The notes beneath the pieces are model-generated. The model worked only from the letters and a program-made list of their open reading frames with translations, was not told the DNA's origin and did no database searches. The position numbers and the translations under genes are program-made. From positions 124,001-188,000 of the forward strand of contig JAOAQZ010000020.1 of the NCBI GenBank assembly GCA_025210795.1: a DNA stretch of 64,000 nucleotides, written 5' to 3'. Shown here piece by piece: positions 53,982 through 63,633 of this stretch; position 1 is the first letter of the stretch; every line of letters begins with the position of its first letter. This stretch comes from Cohaesibacter sp. Its GTDB lineage: Bacteria; Pseudomonadota; Alphaproteobacteria; Rhizobiales; Cohaesibacteraceae.

Positions 53982-54395
53982 TTACTTTTTTGACAGAGCT
54001 GCAAGAAGGCCGCTGATCAATTGATCTGCTTTTCCATCTTCATAAGAGCTTGCCTCAACCTTGCCCCAAATGGGACCGGGCCATGCCTTGTCACTTTCAA
54101 AACGGGCAATCACATGAATATGCAGCTGGCGGACCATATTGCCAAGCGCGGCAACATTGAGCTTGTCACAACCGGTAACGGCCCTGAGCGCAGTAGAGAG
54201 GGCCGCAATCTCGTCGGTCAACCGATGTTGATCCTGTTTTGCCAAATCCACCAATTCTTCAAGGCCCGCATATTTTGGCACCATAATCAGCCACGGATAA
54301 TTGGCATCTTTTGCCAAACGCACGGTGCAAAGCTCCAGCTCACAGACCGGCAGGCTATCGGCTTCAAGTTGAGGATCCAGAGTAAATTCGGCCAT
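53982..54395 (-). CDS. HIT-family nucleotide hydrolase (variant motif)
   Basis: A 137-residue histidine-triad fold protein. The active-site segment reads QLHIHVIARFE: the first histidine of the usual HxHxHxx is glutamine, while the other two positions show H-I-H. The rest (LCTVRLAKDANYPWLIMVPK, LNVAALGNMVRQLH) fits the family. This form seems usual among alphaproteobacterial relatives, so it is probably active on dinucleoside polyphosphates or nucleotide conjugates. It lies 127 bases upstream of nudC on the same strand. Confidence 0.85.
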   Translation of the reverse strand: MAEFTLDPQLEADSLPVCELELCTVRLAKDANYPWLIMVPKYAGLEELVDLAKQDQHRLTDEIAALSTALRAVTGCDKLNVAALGNMVRQLHIHVIARFESDKAWPGPIWGKVEASSYEDGKADQLISGLLAALSKK

Positions 54396-54465
54396 TTTCT
54401 CTCTCTTTTTCTAGGGTTTGATGGTATTTGGGCAAAAAAGCACACAATAGAATCAAAACACCCTC

Positions 54466-54494
54466 TTGCTTTAGCATCGACAAGATGACATATG
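54466..54494 (+). promoter_or_regulatory. Candidate sigma-70-type promoter of the SRP RNA gene
   Basis: TTGCTT (54466-54471) and CATATG (54489-54494) are separated by 17 bases. The predicted start of transcription falls six to seven bases later, at the first G of the SRP RNA helix at 54501. The -10 box is imperfect. Confidence 0.5.
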
Positions 54495-54500
54495 AAAGGC

Positions 54501-54597
54501 GGAAGGTTGGCAATGGACGTTCCCCTCGCCAACCGGGTCAGGTCCGGAAGGAAGCAGCCCTAACGAGTTAAAGAGCGGGTCATCTGTTCAGCCTTCC
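54501..54597 (+). ncRNA. ffs: 4.5S RNA, bacterial signal recognition particle RNA
   Basis: The highly conserved apical domain GGTCAGGTCCGGAAGGAAGC (from 54537) followed by AGCCCTAACGA is the diagnostic SRP RNA core bound by Ffh. The ends GGAAGG (54501-54506) and CCTTCC (54592-54597) close the long helix. The RNA works with Ffh and FtsY to target nascent membrane proteins. It stands alone between the HIT gene and dnaX. End points are inferred from base pairing. Confidence 0.95.
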
Positions 54598-54789
54598 ACT
54601 TAAATCCCCAAAATCTACATATTGAAAATGCGCAGGCGCTTTTGTCTATGCATGGCTGCACTTGGCCCTTGTTTGTGCGCCCCTAAAAGATGTACATCTG
54701 CTAGGGTATGACTTGTTTGCTTGGCATCAATGCCAAAGGGGGCAAGCCATACCCGCATGATTTAAGCGTTAAGGCAAAGGGCGCAGCAC

Positions 54790-56886
54790 ATGGACGATAG
54801 CAAAGCTGGCATGGAACAGGGCGAGGCAAGCCACAAGCTTGATCAGGGCTATCGGGTGCTGGCGCGCAAATATCGCCCTCAAAGCTTTGAAGATATGGTG
54901 GGGCAAGAACCCTTGGTGCGCACCCTGACCAATGCCTTTGCCTCGGGACGGATCGCCCAAGCCTATATGATGACCGGCGTTCGCGGTGTGGGCAAAACCA
55001 CCACCGCGCGTATTCTTGCCCGTGCCCTTAATTACGAAATTCCCGGCAAGGTGGAAGCTCCAACCGTGGAAATGGGCGAGCTTGGCGTGCATTGTCAGGC
55101 CATTATGGAAGGGCGCCATGTCGACATCATGGAAATGGATGCGGCCTCCCATACCTCCATCAATGATATCCGCGAGATTATTGAAGCGGCGCGCTATAAA
55201 CCGGTAAGCGCGCGCTACAAGGTCTATATCATCGATGAGGTGCATATGCTCTCCACGGCTGCCTTTAACGGTCTTTTGAAAACGCTGGAAGAGCCGCCAG
55301 AGCATGTCAAATTCATCTTTGCGACCACCGAAATCCGCAAGGTTCCGGTAACGGTCCTCTCCCGCTGTCAGCGCTTTGATTTGCGCCGCATTGATGCTCG
55401 CGTTATGGCCGACTATATGGGCAAAATCTGCGAAAAAGAGTATGTGGAGATCGAGGACGACGCCCTTCAGATGATTGCTCGGGCTGGTGAAGGGTCTGCG
55501 CGTGATTCCCTCTCGCTGCTTGATCAGGCCATTGCGCATGGGGCCGGAACGATTACGGCAGAAACCACCCGCCAGATGCTGGGCCTTGCTGATCGCGCCC
55601 GCATTATTGATTTGTTCGATGCCCTGATGAAGGGGGATATCGCAACGGCTCTTGAAGAGCTGAAATCCCAATATGATATTGGTGCCGAGCCTGCGGTGGT
55701 GCTTTCTGATCTGGCGGATTTTGTGCATCTGGTCACGCGCCTGAAACTAACGCCGGATGCTCACAGCGACGCTGCAGCAACCGAGGCCGAGAAAAACCGC
55801 GGCCGCGATTATGCCAAAGGCCTTTCTGTGCGGGTACTCTCACGCGCTTGGCAAATGTTGCTCAAGGGCCTGTCAGAGGTGCAATCCTCACCCCGTCCCT
55901 TGGCATCAGCCGAGATGGTGCTGGTGCGCCTTGCCTATGTGGCTGATCTGCCCACCCCAGACGAAGCGCTTAAACTGCTGGCCAACAAGGATTTCCGTCC
56001 GCCCATGCCATCTGGTGCAGGGGCTGGCCCCTCCACCCCGCCTGATGCCACTGTGCCATCGGGGCAAGATGCTCAGGGGCAGGATAGCAATTATGGTGGG
56101 CATCAAGGCCCATCTCCTTCTGGCCCCACAGCAATGGCGGGCAATGGAGCCTTGGCGCAAGAGACCCCGCCCCAGCAGCGCGGACAGGCAGAGGCGATCC
56201 AGGACAAACCTGCCAATCTTCGTTTGGTCTCAAGCCAAAGCGATGCTGCCATCCAGCAAAAACAGCGTCAGGAACAAGATAGGCCACAGCAGCCTCAGGA
56301 GAACGCCTCCCAAAAGAGTGCGGCCCCAGAGAATGCCCCTAAAGTCCCGCTCAAACCCGTGGCAACTCCTCCGGCAGCCGGGAAGCCTTCTGCCATGGGC
56401 GATCTGCAACAGATCACCCGCTTTGAGCAGATCGTGGCGCTGGCTGGCCGCAATCGTGATATTGCGCTTAAAATCGCCCTTGAAAAGAATGTCCGCCCGG
56501 TCTCCATCCGCCATGGTTTTTTGGAAATTGCCTTTGAGGACAAGCCCGATCAGGCCCTGATGGCCAAACTAAGCCGCCGCCTGCAAGACTGGACAGGCAT
56601 TCGCTGGGTGATCGAGATTTCTCGCCAGCAGGGGCAGGATACACTCTCGCAGCGCATGGAACAGCGCGAGCAAAAGGTGCGCGAGGAAGCCGATAGCCAT
56701 CCTTTGGTGGAAGCGGTGCGCAAGACCTTTCCTGGCGTCTCCATCGTCGATGTGCGCATCAATCGCGATTTTGAAGAGGAATTCCTCGCCCCCGTCGTAG
56801 AAGAGACCGCAGAGCTAACAGATGAAGGCCTGATTGATCTGGTCCGGCAGGATGATGAGAGTTTTGGCCTTGATGATGATATTTAG
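54790..56886 (+). CDS. dnaX: DNA polymerase III subunits gamma/tau
   Basis: A 698-residue clamp-loader ATPase. It begins with the family segment VLARKYRPQSFEDMVGQEPL and has Walker A GVRGVGKTT (63-71), YIIDEVHMLSTAAFNGLLK and the sensor FATTEIRKVPVTVLSRCQRF. The first cysteines of the usual zinc module are missing (ALNYEIPG), as in other alphaproteobacteria. A Pro/Gln/Ala-rich linker (about 400-530) leads to the tau C-terminal domain. No obvious slippery frameshift site was noticed. It heads a dnaX-ybaB-recR cluster. Confidence 0.95.
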   Translation: MDDSKAGMEQGEASHKLDQGYRVLARKYRPQSFEDMVGQEPLVRTLTNAFASGRIAQAYMMTGVRGVGKTTTARILARALNYEIPGKVEAPTVEMGELGVHCQAIMEGRHVDIMEMDAASHTSINDIREIIEAARYKPVSARYKVYIIDEVHMLSTAAFNGLLKTLEEPPEHVKFIFATTEIRKVPVTVLSRCQRFDLRRIDARVMADYMGKICEKEYVEIEDDALQMIARAGEGSARDSLSLLDQAIAHGAGTITAETTRQMLGLADRARIIDLFDALMKGDIATALEELKSQYDIGAEPAVVLSDLADFVHLVTRLKLTPDAHSDAAATEAEKNRGRDYAKGLSVRVLSRAWQMLLKGLSEVQSSPRPLASAEMVLVRLAYVADLPTPDEALKLLANKDFRPPMPSGAGAGPSTPPDATVPSGQDAQGQDSNYGGHQGPSPSGPTAMAGNGALAQETPPQQRGQAEAIQDKPANLRLVSSQSDAAIQQKQRQEQDRPQQPQENASQKSAAPENAPKVPLKPVATPPAAGKPSAMGDLQQITRFEQIVALAGRNRDIALKIALEKNVRPVSIRHGFLEIAFEDKPDQALMAKLSRRLQDWTGIRWVIEISRQQGQDTLSQRMEQREQKVREEADSHPLVEAVRKTFPGVSIVDVRINRDFEEEFLAPVVEETAELTDEGLIDLVRQDDESFGLDDDI

Positions 56887-57031
56887 GCCAAGCCGATCTT
56901 GAACTTATCAAACGGCAGCGGCATATAGATTTCAAACGGACACGCCCATACTGATTACGCCCATTAAGGCAGAGTGAAACAGATAGATGGCTTTCATGAA
57001 GGATGAGAGGCATCAAGGAAGGATATGCATC

Positions 57032-57352
57032 ATGGATATGATGAAGATGATGAAAAAGGCCAAGGAAATGCAGGCCAAAATGGCCCAGATGCAGGAAGAA
57101 GTGGCCGAGATGGAAGCCGAAGGCACTGCGGGTGCTGGTCTGGTCAAGGTTGTTCTCTCCGGCAAGGGTGAGATGAAAGGCATGTCCATTGATCCTTCGC
57201 TGATTACGCCGGATGAAGCTGAAATTCTGGAAGATCTGATCATGGCGGCGCATAATGACGCCAAGGTCAAGGTTGAAGCTGCCATGCAGGACAAAATGCA
57301 GGCTATGGCCGGTGACCTTGGACTGCCTGCCGGCATGAAAATGCCATTCTGA
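57032..57352 (+). CDS. YbaB/EbfC family nucleoid-associated protein
   Basis: A 106-residue DNA-binding protein. A Met/Lys-rich N-terminal helix ([20 protein letters not shown]) forms the coiled arms, and a central strand region [20 protein letters not shown] follows, as usual for YbaB. The C terminus [11 protein letters not shown] is typical of alphaproteobacteria. The start at 57032 was preferred because GGAAGGAT precedes it. Its place between dnaX and recR is widely conserved and points to a role in DNA repair or nucleoid structure. Confidence 0.92.
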   Translation: MDMMKMMKKAKEMQAKMAQMQEEVAEMEAEGTAGAGLVKVVLSGKGEMKGMSIDPSLITPDEAEILEDLIMAAHNDAKVKVEAAMQDKMQAMAGDLGLPAGMKMPF

Positions 57353-57401
57353 TCAGCAACCTTTGCAGAAGCACCACGGCGAACCAAAAGCGGGCACGAT
57401 T

Positions 57402-58046
57402 ATGGCACGACATGTTGCAGGACCGGAAATTGAAGCCCTGATCCGGTTTTTGGCCAAATTGCCGGGGCTTGGTCCCCGCTCGGCCCGCCGGGTGGCTTTG
57501 CACCTGATCAAGAAGAAAGAGCAGCTTCTGGTGCCGCTGGCTAATGCCATCAATCAGGCTGTCGAAAAAGTGCAGGTTTGCAAAACTTGCGGCAATATCG
57601 ACAGCGCCAGCCCCTGCACCATCTGCACAGATCCGCGCAGAGATCCTTCCTTGCTCGTGGTCGTGGAAGATGTCTCGGATCTTTGGGCACTGGAGCGGGC
57701 CAGTGTGGTCAATGCGGCCTATCACGTGCTGGGGGGGACTCTGTCTCCCCTTGATGGCGTGGGGCCGGATGATCTCAATATCGCCGGGCTTTTGGCTCGC
57801 ACCGCAAAAGGTGAGGTGAAGGAAATTATCCTTGCCGTTAATGCAACGGTCGAGGGCCAGACCACAGCCCATTATATCATGGATCAGCTGCAAGAGCAGG
57901 CAAAGGACCTCTCTCGCTCCAATCCCGTCTTTGAAGCCATCAAAATCTCGCAACTGGCCCATGGCGTGCCAATCGGTGGCGAGCTTGATTATCTGGACGA
58001 AGGCACACTGCAACAGGCCATCGCCTCGCGCACGCGCGTTGAATAG
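57402..58046 (+). CDS. recR: Recombination protein RecR
   Basis: A 214-residue protein of RecFOR recombinational repair. It has the helix-hairpin-helix [18 protein letters not shown], the zinc finger [16 protein letters not shown] and the Toprim domain beginning [14 protein letters not shown] with [10 protein letters not shown]. The ATG at 57402 matches the family start; a TTG 39 bases upstream is less likely. It ends convergently with the flippase gene, with a GCCTGA/TCAGGC hairpin (58062-58081) across the junction. Confidence 0.93.
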   Translation: MARHVAGPEIEALIRFLAKLPGLGPRSARRVALHLIKKKEQLLVPLANAINQAVEKVQVCKTCGNIDSASPCTICTDPRRDPSLLVVVEDVSDLWALERASVVNAAYHVLGGTLSPLDGVGPDDLNIAGLLARTAKGEVKEIILAVNATVEGQTTAHYIMDQLQEQAKDLSRSNPVFEAIKISQLAHGVPIGGELDYLDEGTLQQAIASRTRVE

Positions 58047-58075
58047 GGCCTAAAATCTTTAGCCTGAAGAAGCGA

Positions 58076-59320
58076 TCAGGCCGGAGCTGCAAGAGCCGCC
58101 TGTTTTTTCTGCCACTGGATGACAAGAAGCACCATTTGAAGGCAAGCGGCAAAGCCATAAAGGCCGTAAGCCCAAGCAGCCCCTTGCGCGCCATAGATAG
58201 GCACGAGAAGAAGCGAACCGCCAGCACTGGCAGCAAGCGAGACCAGCGCGGCGATAAGGCACAGACCGTATGAACCTGCAGAAGGTAGGCAAAAGCCAAG
58301 GAAAGTGCCCAAAAAGACCGGCATGGAAATAAGTCCGATGGTCTGGAACAAATCCGCATGGGCTGCAAATTCCGCCCCATAGACAAGATTAAGCACCCAT
58401 TCCCCGATAAGAAGGGTCGCGAGCCAGAAAAATAGCCCCAATCCCGCAGCAACGGATGACCCCGCCCCGATAATGGACCAGAAGCGGCGTCCATTGCCTT
58501 GTTCATAGGCGGTAGCCAGCGGGGATCGCACCGCCTGCCCCAGAACATTCACCACCATGCTACCCAGAAGAATGAAATAGGTAAGCGCTGCAAAAATCCC
58601 AAGCTCGCTGGTGCCTGCGCTCTGGTCAAGGATAAGGCGCGGCAGATTGATGCCAATGGCGGTAAAAAAGCTGGCAAGCCCGATGGGCAGTGCGTGACGG
58701 GTCAAGGCCAAAAGGCTGGATGCCTCAAGTCCTTGCGTCTCATCTTGCCGGTCACGATAGGGCGCGGCCAAAATGCCAAGATCATAGATGAGCAAAACCC
58801 CAAGCCAAGCTGCAGCATAGAGCGCAAGCGACAGCACAATATCCTGACTGGCCCAGTAAAGAAGGCCAAAGAGCAAGGTGCTGACGATTGCGCGTATAAT
58901 CATCGAACGGCCGACAAGATCAAGGCGATCCTGTCTTTGCGGCAGGGCATAAAGAAGATCGGAGCTGGATTCCGCAAGCTTTGCAAGGCCAATCAATAAA
59001 ATGACCAATTGCGCTTCCTGGCTTTGGCCAAAGGCAAAAGCAAGGCCCAACAAAAGGCACAGGGCAGGCAAAAGGCTGACAAGCCGCAATCGCCAGAAGG
59101 TGCCAAAGGAGAATTCACTCCCCCGATAGGTGACATAAACAGTGCGCAGCGAAAGGCTGAAAAAAATTTGCAGTGGTGTGGTGACAGCAAGCGCCAGACC
59201 ATATTGGCCCACATGATCAGCCCCACCGATGCGGGCCAGAAGGATAACCAGCAGCCATTGAAGGCCGGAAAACAGGCCTTGGCTTACCAACATCCAAAGA
59301 AAGTTTTTCTTCAAGGTCAT
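58076..59320 (-). CDS. Polysaccharide flippase (Wzx/MATE-like)
   Basis: A 414-residue membrane protein with about twelve hydrophobic segments of the oligosaccharide flippase kind. The N terminus KKNFLWMLVSQGLFSGLQWL and the internal SFFTAIGINLPRLILDQSAG resemble this family. It would move lipid-linked sugar units across the inner membrane. It lies 26 bases after the glycosyltransferase gene on the same strand, suggesting a two-gene surface-polysaccharide unit. The substrate is unknown. Confidence 0.8.
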   Translation of the reverse strand: MTLKKNFLWMLVSQGLFSGLQWLLVILLARIGGADHVGQYGLALAVTTPLQIFFSLSLRTVYVTYRGSEFSFGTFWRLRLVSLLPALCLLLGLAFAFGQSQEAQLVILLIGLAKLAESSSDLLYALPQRQDRLDLVGRSMIIRAIVSTLLFGLLYWASQDIVLSLALYAAAWLGVLLIYDLGILAAPYRDRQDETQGLEASSLLALTRHALPIGLASFFTAIGINLPRLILDQSAGTSELGIFAALTYFILLGSMVVNVLGQAVRSPLATAYEQGNGRRFWSIIGAGSSVAAGLGLFFWLATLLIGEWVLNLVYGAEFAAHADLFQTIGLISMPVFLGTFLGFCLPSAGSYGLCLIAALVSLAASAGGSLLLVPIYGAQGAAWAYGLYGFAACLQMVLLVIQWQKKQAALAAPA

Positions 59321-59346
59321 GGCTGGTCATCATCACGCTTGGACAA

Positions 59347-60612
59347 TTAGATATATTGCGCCTCGGCCGTGAGCTGATATTTCAGCGCATGGTAACAGGC
59401 ATCGCGGCGTTTCTGTACAGCGGTCTGATTATAGCGGTGAGCCACATCAAGATTGCGCTTTGATTGCCGCGCAAGCAGATCAGGATCAGCCATGGTTGCC
59501 TCAATCCGGTCAGCAAATTGGCTAGCAGAGAGATCATCAATCAATTGCGCATCATCCAAAAGCTCTGGCGCACCGCCAATGCGGTTGGAGACCACCGGCA
59601 GGCCGCGAGCCATAGCCTCGATCACAACACGGGGCAGGCCCTCTTGCCGGGAGGGAAGGATAAGCATATCTGACTGGTCCAGCTCCTGCCAGATTTCCTC
59701 ACCCGCTTTAAGCTGCCCGACAAACTCGATCTGGTCTTCAATGTCCAAGTCTTTGGCGCGGTCTTCAAAAGCTGCACGCATGGTGCCATCACCCACAAGA
59801 CGCAAGGTCATGGGGCGACCTCGTTTTTTCAGCTCGGCCATTAGCTCAAGGGAAATATCATGTCCCTTATACCAGTTTTGCATCATAGCCACCTGAACAA
59901 GGCGTGGCTCTTTGGTTTGAAAGCTCTCGGCTTTGCGCGGCTTCTGGACATATCCTTCTTTGGGCAAATCCAAAGATGTATAATGGAAAGCGCGGGTCTT
60001 GGGGCCTGGGGGATAATCGCGCTGCAAGGTATCGCGCGTTACATAAGATGCAGTCTCTGAGCGGCGGCACAGAAATTTGCAGCTAGATGTGAACATCCAT
60101 TGAAACAGACGCGCCAGAGGGTGCTTAAGGCTTTCCTTGGAATAGGCATGAACAGGATCGCCCACCAGCTCAATGCCATAGGGGCGGCCAACCATAACCA
60201 TAAAATGCCCCATCATATTACCCGCCGTGCTGGGCGTGCGTACCATAACAGTGCCTTCCTTGTCGCGGGCAATGCGCAGCATCTGCATGAAAACTTTTGG
60301 AAAAGCGCGCAGAAAACGGACCGGGCCCTGATAGGATGGCAGCGCTTCAAACCGCACATTGCCCCCCTCACCCGGGCGTGCCGCTGAATCTTCTTTGTCA
60401 AATTTTCGGGCGACCACGACAATTTCATCAAAGGCATGGCTATATCGTTGAAAAAAGGCATGATCCATATTGTAGGAGGCGGCTTTGCCATCATGCAAAG
60501 TAAAGGTGCCATCAAGAACCACATAAAGACGCCTGAAGCTGCCGGGACTGGAGGCTTTGGCTATGGGGGCTGTAAGACTGAAGCTGTTTTCAGCAATGAT
60601 GGATTTTACCAT
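59347..60612 (-). CDS. Glycosyltransferase family 4-like protein
   Basis: A 421-residue GT-B fold glycosyltransferase. The C-terminal nucleotide-sugar domain has LRLVGDGTMRAAFEDRAKDL, DQIEFVGQLKAGEEIWQEL and the E-x7-E type segment LPSRQEGLPRVVIEAMARGL followed by PVVSNRIGGAPEL. The N-terminal acceptor domain is divergent. It probably adds a sugar to a cell-surface glycan with the adjacent flippase. The gap 60613-60881 upstream contains a GACGCTT/AAGCGTC repeat but no clear promoter. Confidence 0.85.
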   Translation of the reverse strand: MVKSIIAENSFSLTAPIAKASSPGSFRRLYVVLDGTFTLHDGKAASYNMDHAFFQRYSHAFDEIVVVARKFDKEDSAARPGEGGNVRFEALPSYQGPVRFLRAFPKVFMQMLRIARDKEGTVMVRTPSTAGNMMGHFMVMVGRPYGIELVGDPVHAYSKESLKHPLARLFQWMFTSSCKFLCRRSETASYVTRDTLQRDYPPGPKTRAFHYTSLDLPKEGYVQKPRKAESFQTKEPRLVQVAMMQNWYKGHDISLELMAELKKRGRPMTLRLVGDGTMRAAFEDRAKDLDIEDQIEFVGQLKAGEEIWQELDQSDMLILPSRQEGLPRVVIEAMARGLPVVSNRIGGAPELLDDAQLIDDLSASQFADRIEATMADPDLLARQSKRNLDVAHRYNQTAVQKRRDACYHALKYQLTAEAQYI

Positions 60613-60881
60613 TGATTATGTCCCGGTTACGCAATACATGTTTGGACGCTTACTTAAGACCTTTATACGGGACAGACTCCTAACAAGCGTCTAACCCGGA
60701 ACAATTTATTTTGCCGGGGATTGTTGGTAATTTTCGAAAGAAGTGTGCTTCTTTTGCCATACCGTCCCAAAACCATCCCATATATACAGGTGGTTGGTAG
60801 ATTTTTTCGACTTTTTGGTCTAAAAATTATTGATGTACTTGGCGTGGGGGCCAATCTACTTTTCGTTATGCGTGGGGACAC

Positions 60882-61586
60882 ATGACACAAACTTTGGGCT
60901 ATTCATTGCCACTTTGCATTGGTGTGCTTAGTGGGGCTTTTCTTTGCGCGCCTGCGTTGGGGCAAGAAGCGGTAAACCAAAATTCAGCTCAGTCTTTTCC
61001 GATTAAATCTCAGCATGCTTTGCCAAAGGCCAAAAGCGGTCAGCAAAAATTGGCCCGGCGTCTGGCAGGGGCAGATTTTCAGCCTGTTGGAGCGATCCGG
61101 CCTGCACAATCCAGTGAGATGAGAAGTGAAGCTGGTAAAAAGGCATTGCAATCCGATCAAGCTGAGACAACGCAATCTATTCCGCCAACAGGGCAGGAAG
61201 TTGGTGCACCTTACCAGCGATCAGCACTTCCCAAGCATTTGACAGGACGCTGGACGATTGATGCCTTGCGTATGCAAGACAACAGCATGGAAAAAGTGGA
61301 AAAGCTTCTGCTCAATCCTGCTGTCATCACAATGAGTGATAATGGCAAAATATCCATGACGGCTGGCTGTCGCCGCAATCAGGGCACCGTGAAGCTTGAA
61401 CGAGATCAATTCTCTGTTGGTATGCTGGTGGCCGAAGACCGCTTTTGCAATGAGGCGCAGGAAAAGCTGGAGAAATATATCTGCAAAATGCTGGACGAGG
61501 TCTCGATCTGGAAACGCCAGAATGAAAAGACCATCTCGCTCTATCGCTCGGACGGGCAAAGCATCATGACCCTCTCTCGTCATTGA
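60882..61586 (+). CDS. Secreted META-domain (HslJ-like) protein
   Basis: A 234-residue protein with a Sec signal peptide (core LGYSLPLCIGVLSGAFLCA, cut near ALGQ), a polar Gln/Ser-rich linker of about 90 residues and a C-terminal META domain. The latter has LTGRWTIDALRMQDNS, AVITMSDNGKISMTAGCRRN, and FCNEAQEKLEKYICKML. Three cysteines lie in the domain. HslJ-type proteins are linked to envelope stress and antibiotic tolerance, but this one's role is unknown. GGGGACAC precedes the ATG. Confidence 0.8.
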   Translation: MTQTLGYSLPLCIGVLSGAFLCAPALGQEAVNQNSAQSFPIKSQHALPKAKSGQQKLARRLAGADFQPVGAIRPAQSSEMRSEAGKKALQSDQAETTQSIPPTGQEVGAPYQRSALPKHLTGRWTIDALRMQDNSMEKVEKLLLNPAVITMSDNGKISMTAGCRRNQGTVKLERDQFSVGMLVAEDRFCNEAQEKLEKYICKMLDEVSIWKRQNEKTISLYRSDGQSIMTLSRH

Positions 61587-61626
61587 TTGGTGAGACGCAA
61601 AATACTCTAAGCCGGGCGGCAGGCAA

Positions 61627-62883
61627 TCAGCGCAGATAGTCATCCCCCGGCATCAGATGCAAATTGCCCTGACGCTCGCGATCAGCTGAAGCGCTCTCTC
61701 TTGATCGTAAGGCATCTGCTGATGAACCACTGGCAAAGGCCTGCTCGCTTTCACTGACATCAATATCTTCAATCTTGCGACTGCGTTTGACAATCTTGCC
61801 TGTTGAAGTGAGGATCTGCTCGATATCTTTGTTCGACTGGTTGAAATGACTTTGCAACTTCTGCACTCTGTCATCCAGCCGCCCCACATCATCCATCAAT
61901 AAGCTCACCTCGCGCTGAATAATATGGGCCTGCTCGCGCATGCGCACATCTTTGAGGATGGATTGAACCACCTGAATGGACAGCATGAGAAGAGAGGGAG
62001 ACACAATCACCACCCGCATGCGGTGGGCAAGTTGGACAACATCCTCAAATTGCTCATGCAAATCGGCAAACAGGCTTTCTGATGGAACAAACAGAAAGGC
62101 CGTATCCTGCGTCTCCCCTGCAATGAAGTAACGCTCGGCAATATCCTTGATATGTTTTTTGATATCAGTGCGAAACTGAGTGCGTGCAGCCTTCTCCTCC
62201 GGGGTTTGAGTGGCTTCACGCACCGCTGACCAGCCTTCCAGAGGAAATTTGGCATCAATCACCAATACAGCCCCGTCGGTGGGCAGATGAATGACACAAT
62301 CGGGCCGTTTGCCATTGGAAAGCGTATATTGGAAATCATAGGCATTGGAGGGCAGGCCATCCTCAATAATCGCCTCCATCCGGCCCTGTCCAAAGGCCCC
62401 GCGCGTTTGTTTGTTGGCAAGGATTGTCTGCAATTCCACCACGCGGCCTGAAAGCTCGGTCAAATTGCCTTGGGCCTTGTCGATGACGGCCAAACGCTCG
62501 TTAAGCGCCCGCAAATTCTCCCCCGTCATCTTTTGCTGCTCGGCCATGCTTTTATGTAAAGACTGCCCCAGGCGATGGCCCATGCCATCCACCCGGCTGG
62601 TCAGGATTTGCGCCATTTCGCTTTGGCGGGTTGAAAAGATCTCGGCCATTGTTTGCATGCGGCCTGTCATCTCGGTCTGTAGGCGCTGCAATTCCTCCAC
62701 TTGGGCCTGCTGTGCCTGCGCATGAGCTAGCGAATGAGCCAGATCATCGGCGCGCGCGCGATTATTGCGCGCAGCACTTAAAAGCAGCCAGACAAGCAGA
62801 ACAACGACACAGCCAAGGCCTGCCATCAAGACATCAAAAATACTGAAGCCATACTGGCCGATGGTGATCACAATTTCAGTCAT
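61627..62883 (-). CDS. rmuC: DNA recombination protein RmuC
   Basis: A 418-residue protein with one N-terminal membrane helix (about residues 13-38), a long coiled coil rich in Gln, Glu and Ala (about 40-130) and the RmuC nuclease-like domain. The latter shows RPDCVIHLPTDGAVLVIDAK, FPLEGWSAVREA and DTAFLFVPSESLFADL. Family members limit inversions at short inverted repeats. The ATG at 62883 was chosen; a start 54 bases upstream would add a second hydrophobic stretch. It is divergent from def. Confidence 0.88.
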   Translation of the reverse strand: MTEIVITIGQYGFSIFDVLMAGLGCVVVLLVWLLLSAARNNRARADDLAHSLAHAQAQQAQVEELQRLQTEMTGRMQTMAEIFSTRQSEMAQILTSRVDGMGHRLGQSLHKSMAEQQKMTGENLRALNERLAVIDKAQGNLTELSGRVVELQTILANKQTRGAFGQGRMEAIIEDGLPSNAYDFQYTLSNGKRPDCVIHLPTDGAVLVIDAKFPLEGWSAVREATQTPEEKAARTQFRTDIKKHIKDIAERYFIAGETQDTAFLFVPSESLFADLHEQFEDVVQLAHRMRVVIVSPSLLMLSIQVVQSILKDVRMREQAHIIQREVSLLMDDVGRLDDRVQKLQSHFNQSNKDIEQILTSTGKIVKRSRKIEDIDVSESEQAFASGSSADALRSRESASADRERQGNLHLMPGDDYLR

Positions 62884-63031
62884 CAGAAGACTATAGATTG
62901 ATTCGATAATGATGAAAACAAAAAGAGAACATATCATTTTCTATCTGCTTGCATGGCAAAGCTGCTGAAATTCACGCCCCATTGCACAGTTGGACATTGA
63001 CCCGCCGTGCAATTGGTCCTATTTCACCCCC

Positions 63032-63559
63032 ATGGCACTTATGGATATCGTTATTTTGCCGGATCCCATTCTGCGAGAGCAGTCCAGTCCGGTTGAGCGC
63101 GTGGATGATGAGCTGCGCCGCCTCGTCGACAATATGTTTGAAACCATGTATCACGCTCCGGGCATTGGCCTTGCCGGAGTGCAGGTTGGTGTGACCCGTC
63201 GCATTTTCACGGTTGATTGCGCCCGTGAAGATGAGGAAAAGGATCCCATCTGCATGATCAATCCGCAAATTGTCTGGCGCTCTGAAGAGCTGTCTTCTTA
63301 CGAGGAAGGCTGCCTGTCCATTCCTGATTATTATGCCGAGGTGGATCGCCCGGCAGAAATCAAGATCCAGTATATGGACCAGTTCGGCAAAGAGCATGAA
63401 CGTCATTGCGATGGTCTTTTGGCAACCTGCGTGCAGCATGAGTTTGACCATCTCAACGGGGCGCTCTTCATTGACTATATCTCCAAGCTGCGCCGCGACC
63501 GTGTCATCAAGAAGTTCGCCAAATTGTCCAAGCAGAAAAGCGCCCGCTCCGTTCTGTAA
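63032..63559 (+). CDS. def: Peptide deformylase
   Basis: A 175-residue metalloenzyme that removes formyl from nascent N-terminal methionine. The three motifs are GIGLAGVQVG (44-53, with glycine where GxGxAAxQ has the second alanine), EEGCLSIPD with the metal cysteine, and QHEFDHLNG with the metal histidines. MALMDIVILPDPILR is the usual start; a longer frame from 62990 is unlikely. It lies 74 bases before fmt, the enzyme that adds the formyl group. Confidence 0.94.
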   Translation: MALMDIVILPDPILREQSSPVERVDDELRRLVDNMFETMYHAPGIGLAGVQVGVTRRIFTVDCAREDEEKDPICMINPQIVWRSEELSSYEEGCLSIPDYYAEVDRPAEIKIQYMDQFGKEHERHCDGLLATCVQHEFDHLNGALFIDYISKLRRDRVIKKFAKLSKQKSARSVL

Positions 63560-63633
63560 ACGGCGGGTGAGAGGGGCTCATGGCTCCTTGTTTTGCGCCC
63601 CACTGATCTGGACCAACATATAAGGATCTTGCC

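Noticed and set aside
54598..54789. Possible extra RNA or terminator after the SRP RNA
   Set aside because: No hairpin with a T run and no other conserved RNA element was seen in the 192 bases before dnaX.
54790..56886. Programmed frameshift in dnaX to make gamma
   Set aside because: No run of A residues with a following stem like the enterobacterial site was noticed in the linker, and the long form is open throughout.
60663..60890. A 75-residue minus-strand frame between the glycosyltransferase and META genes
   Set aside because: Low-complexity, basic sequence with no family signal, covering the region where divergent promoters are expected.
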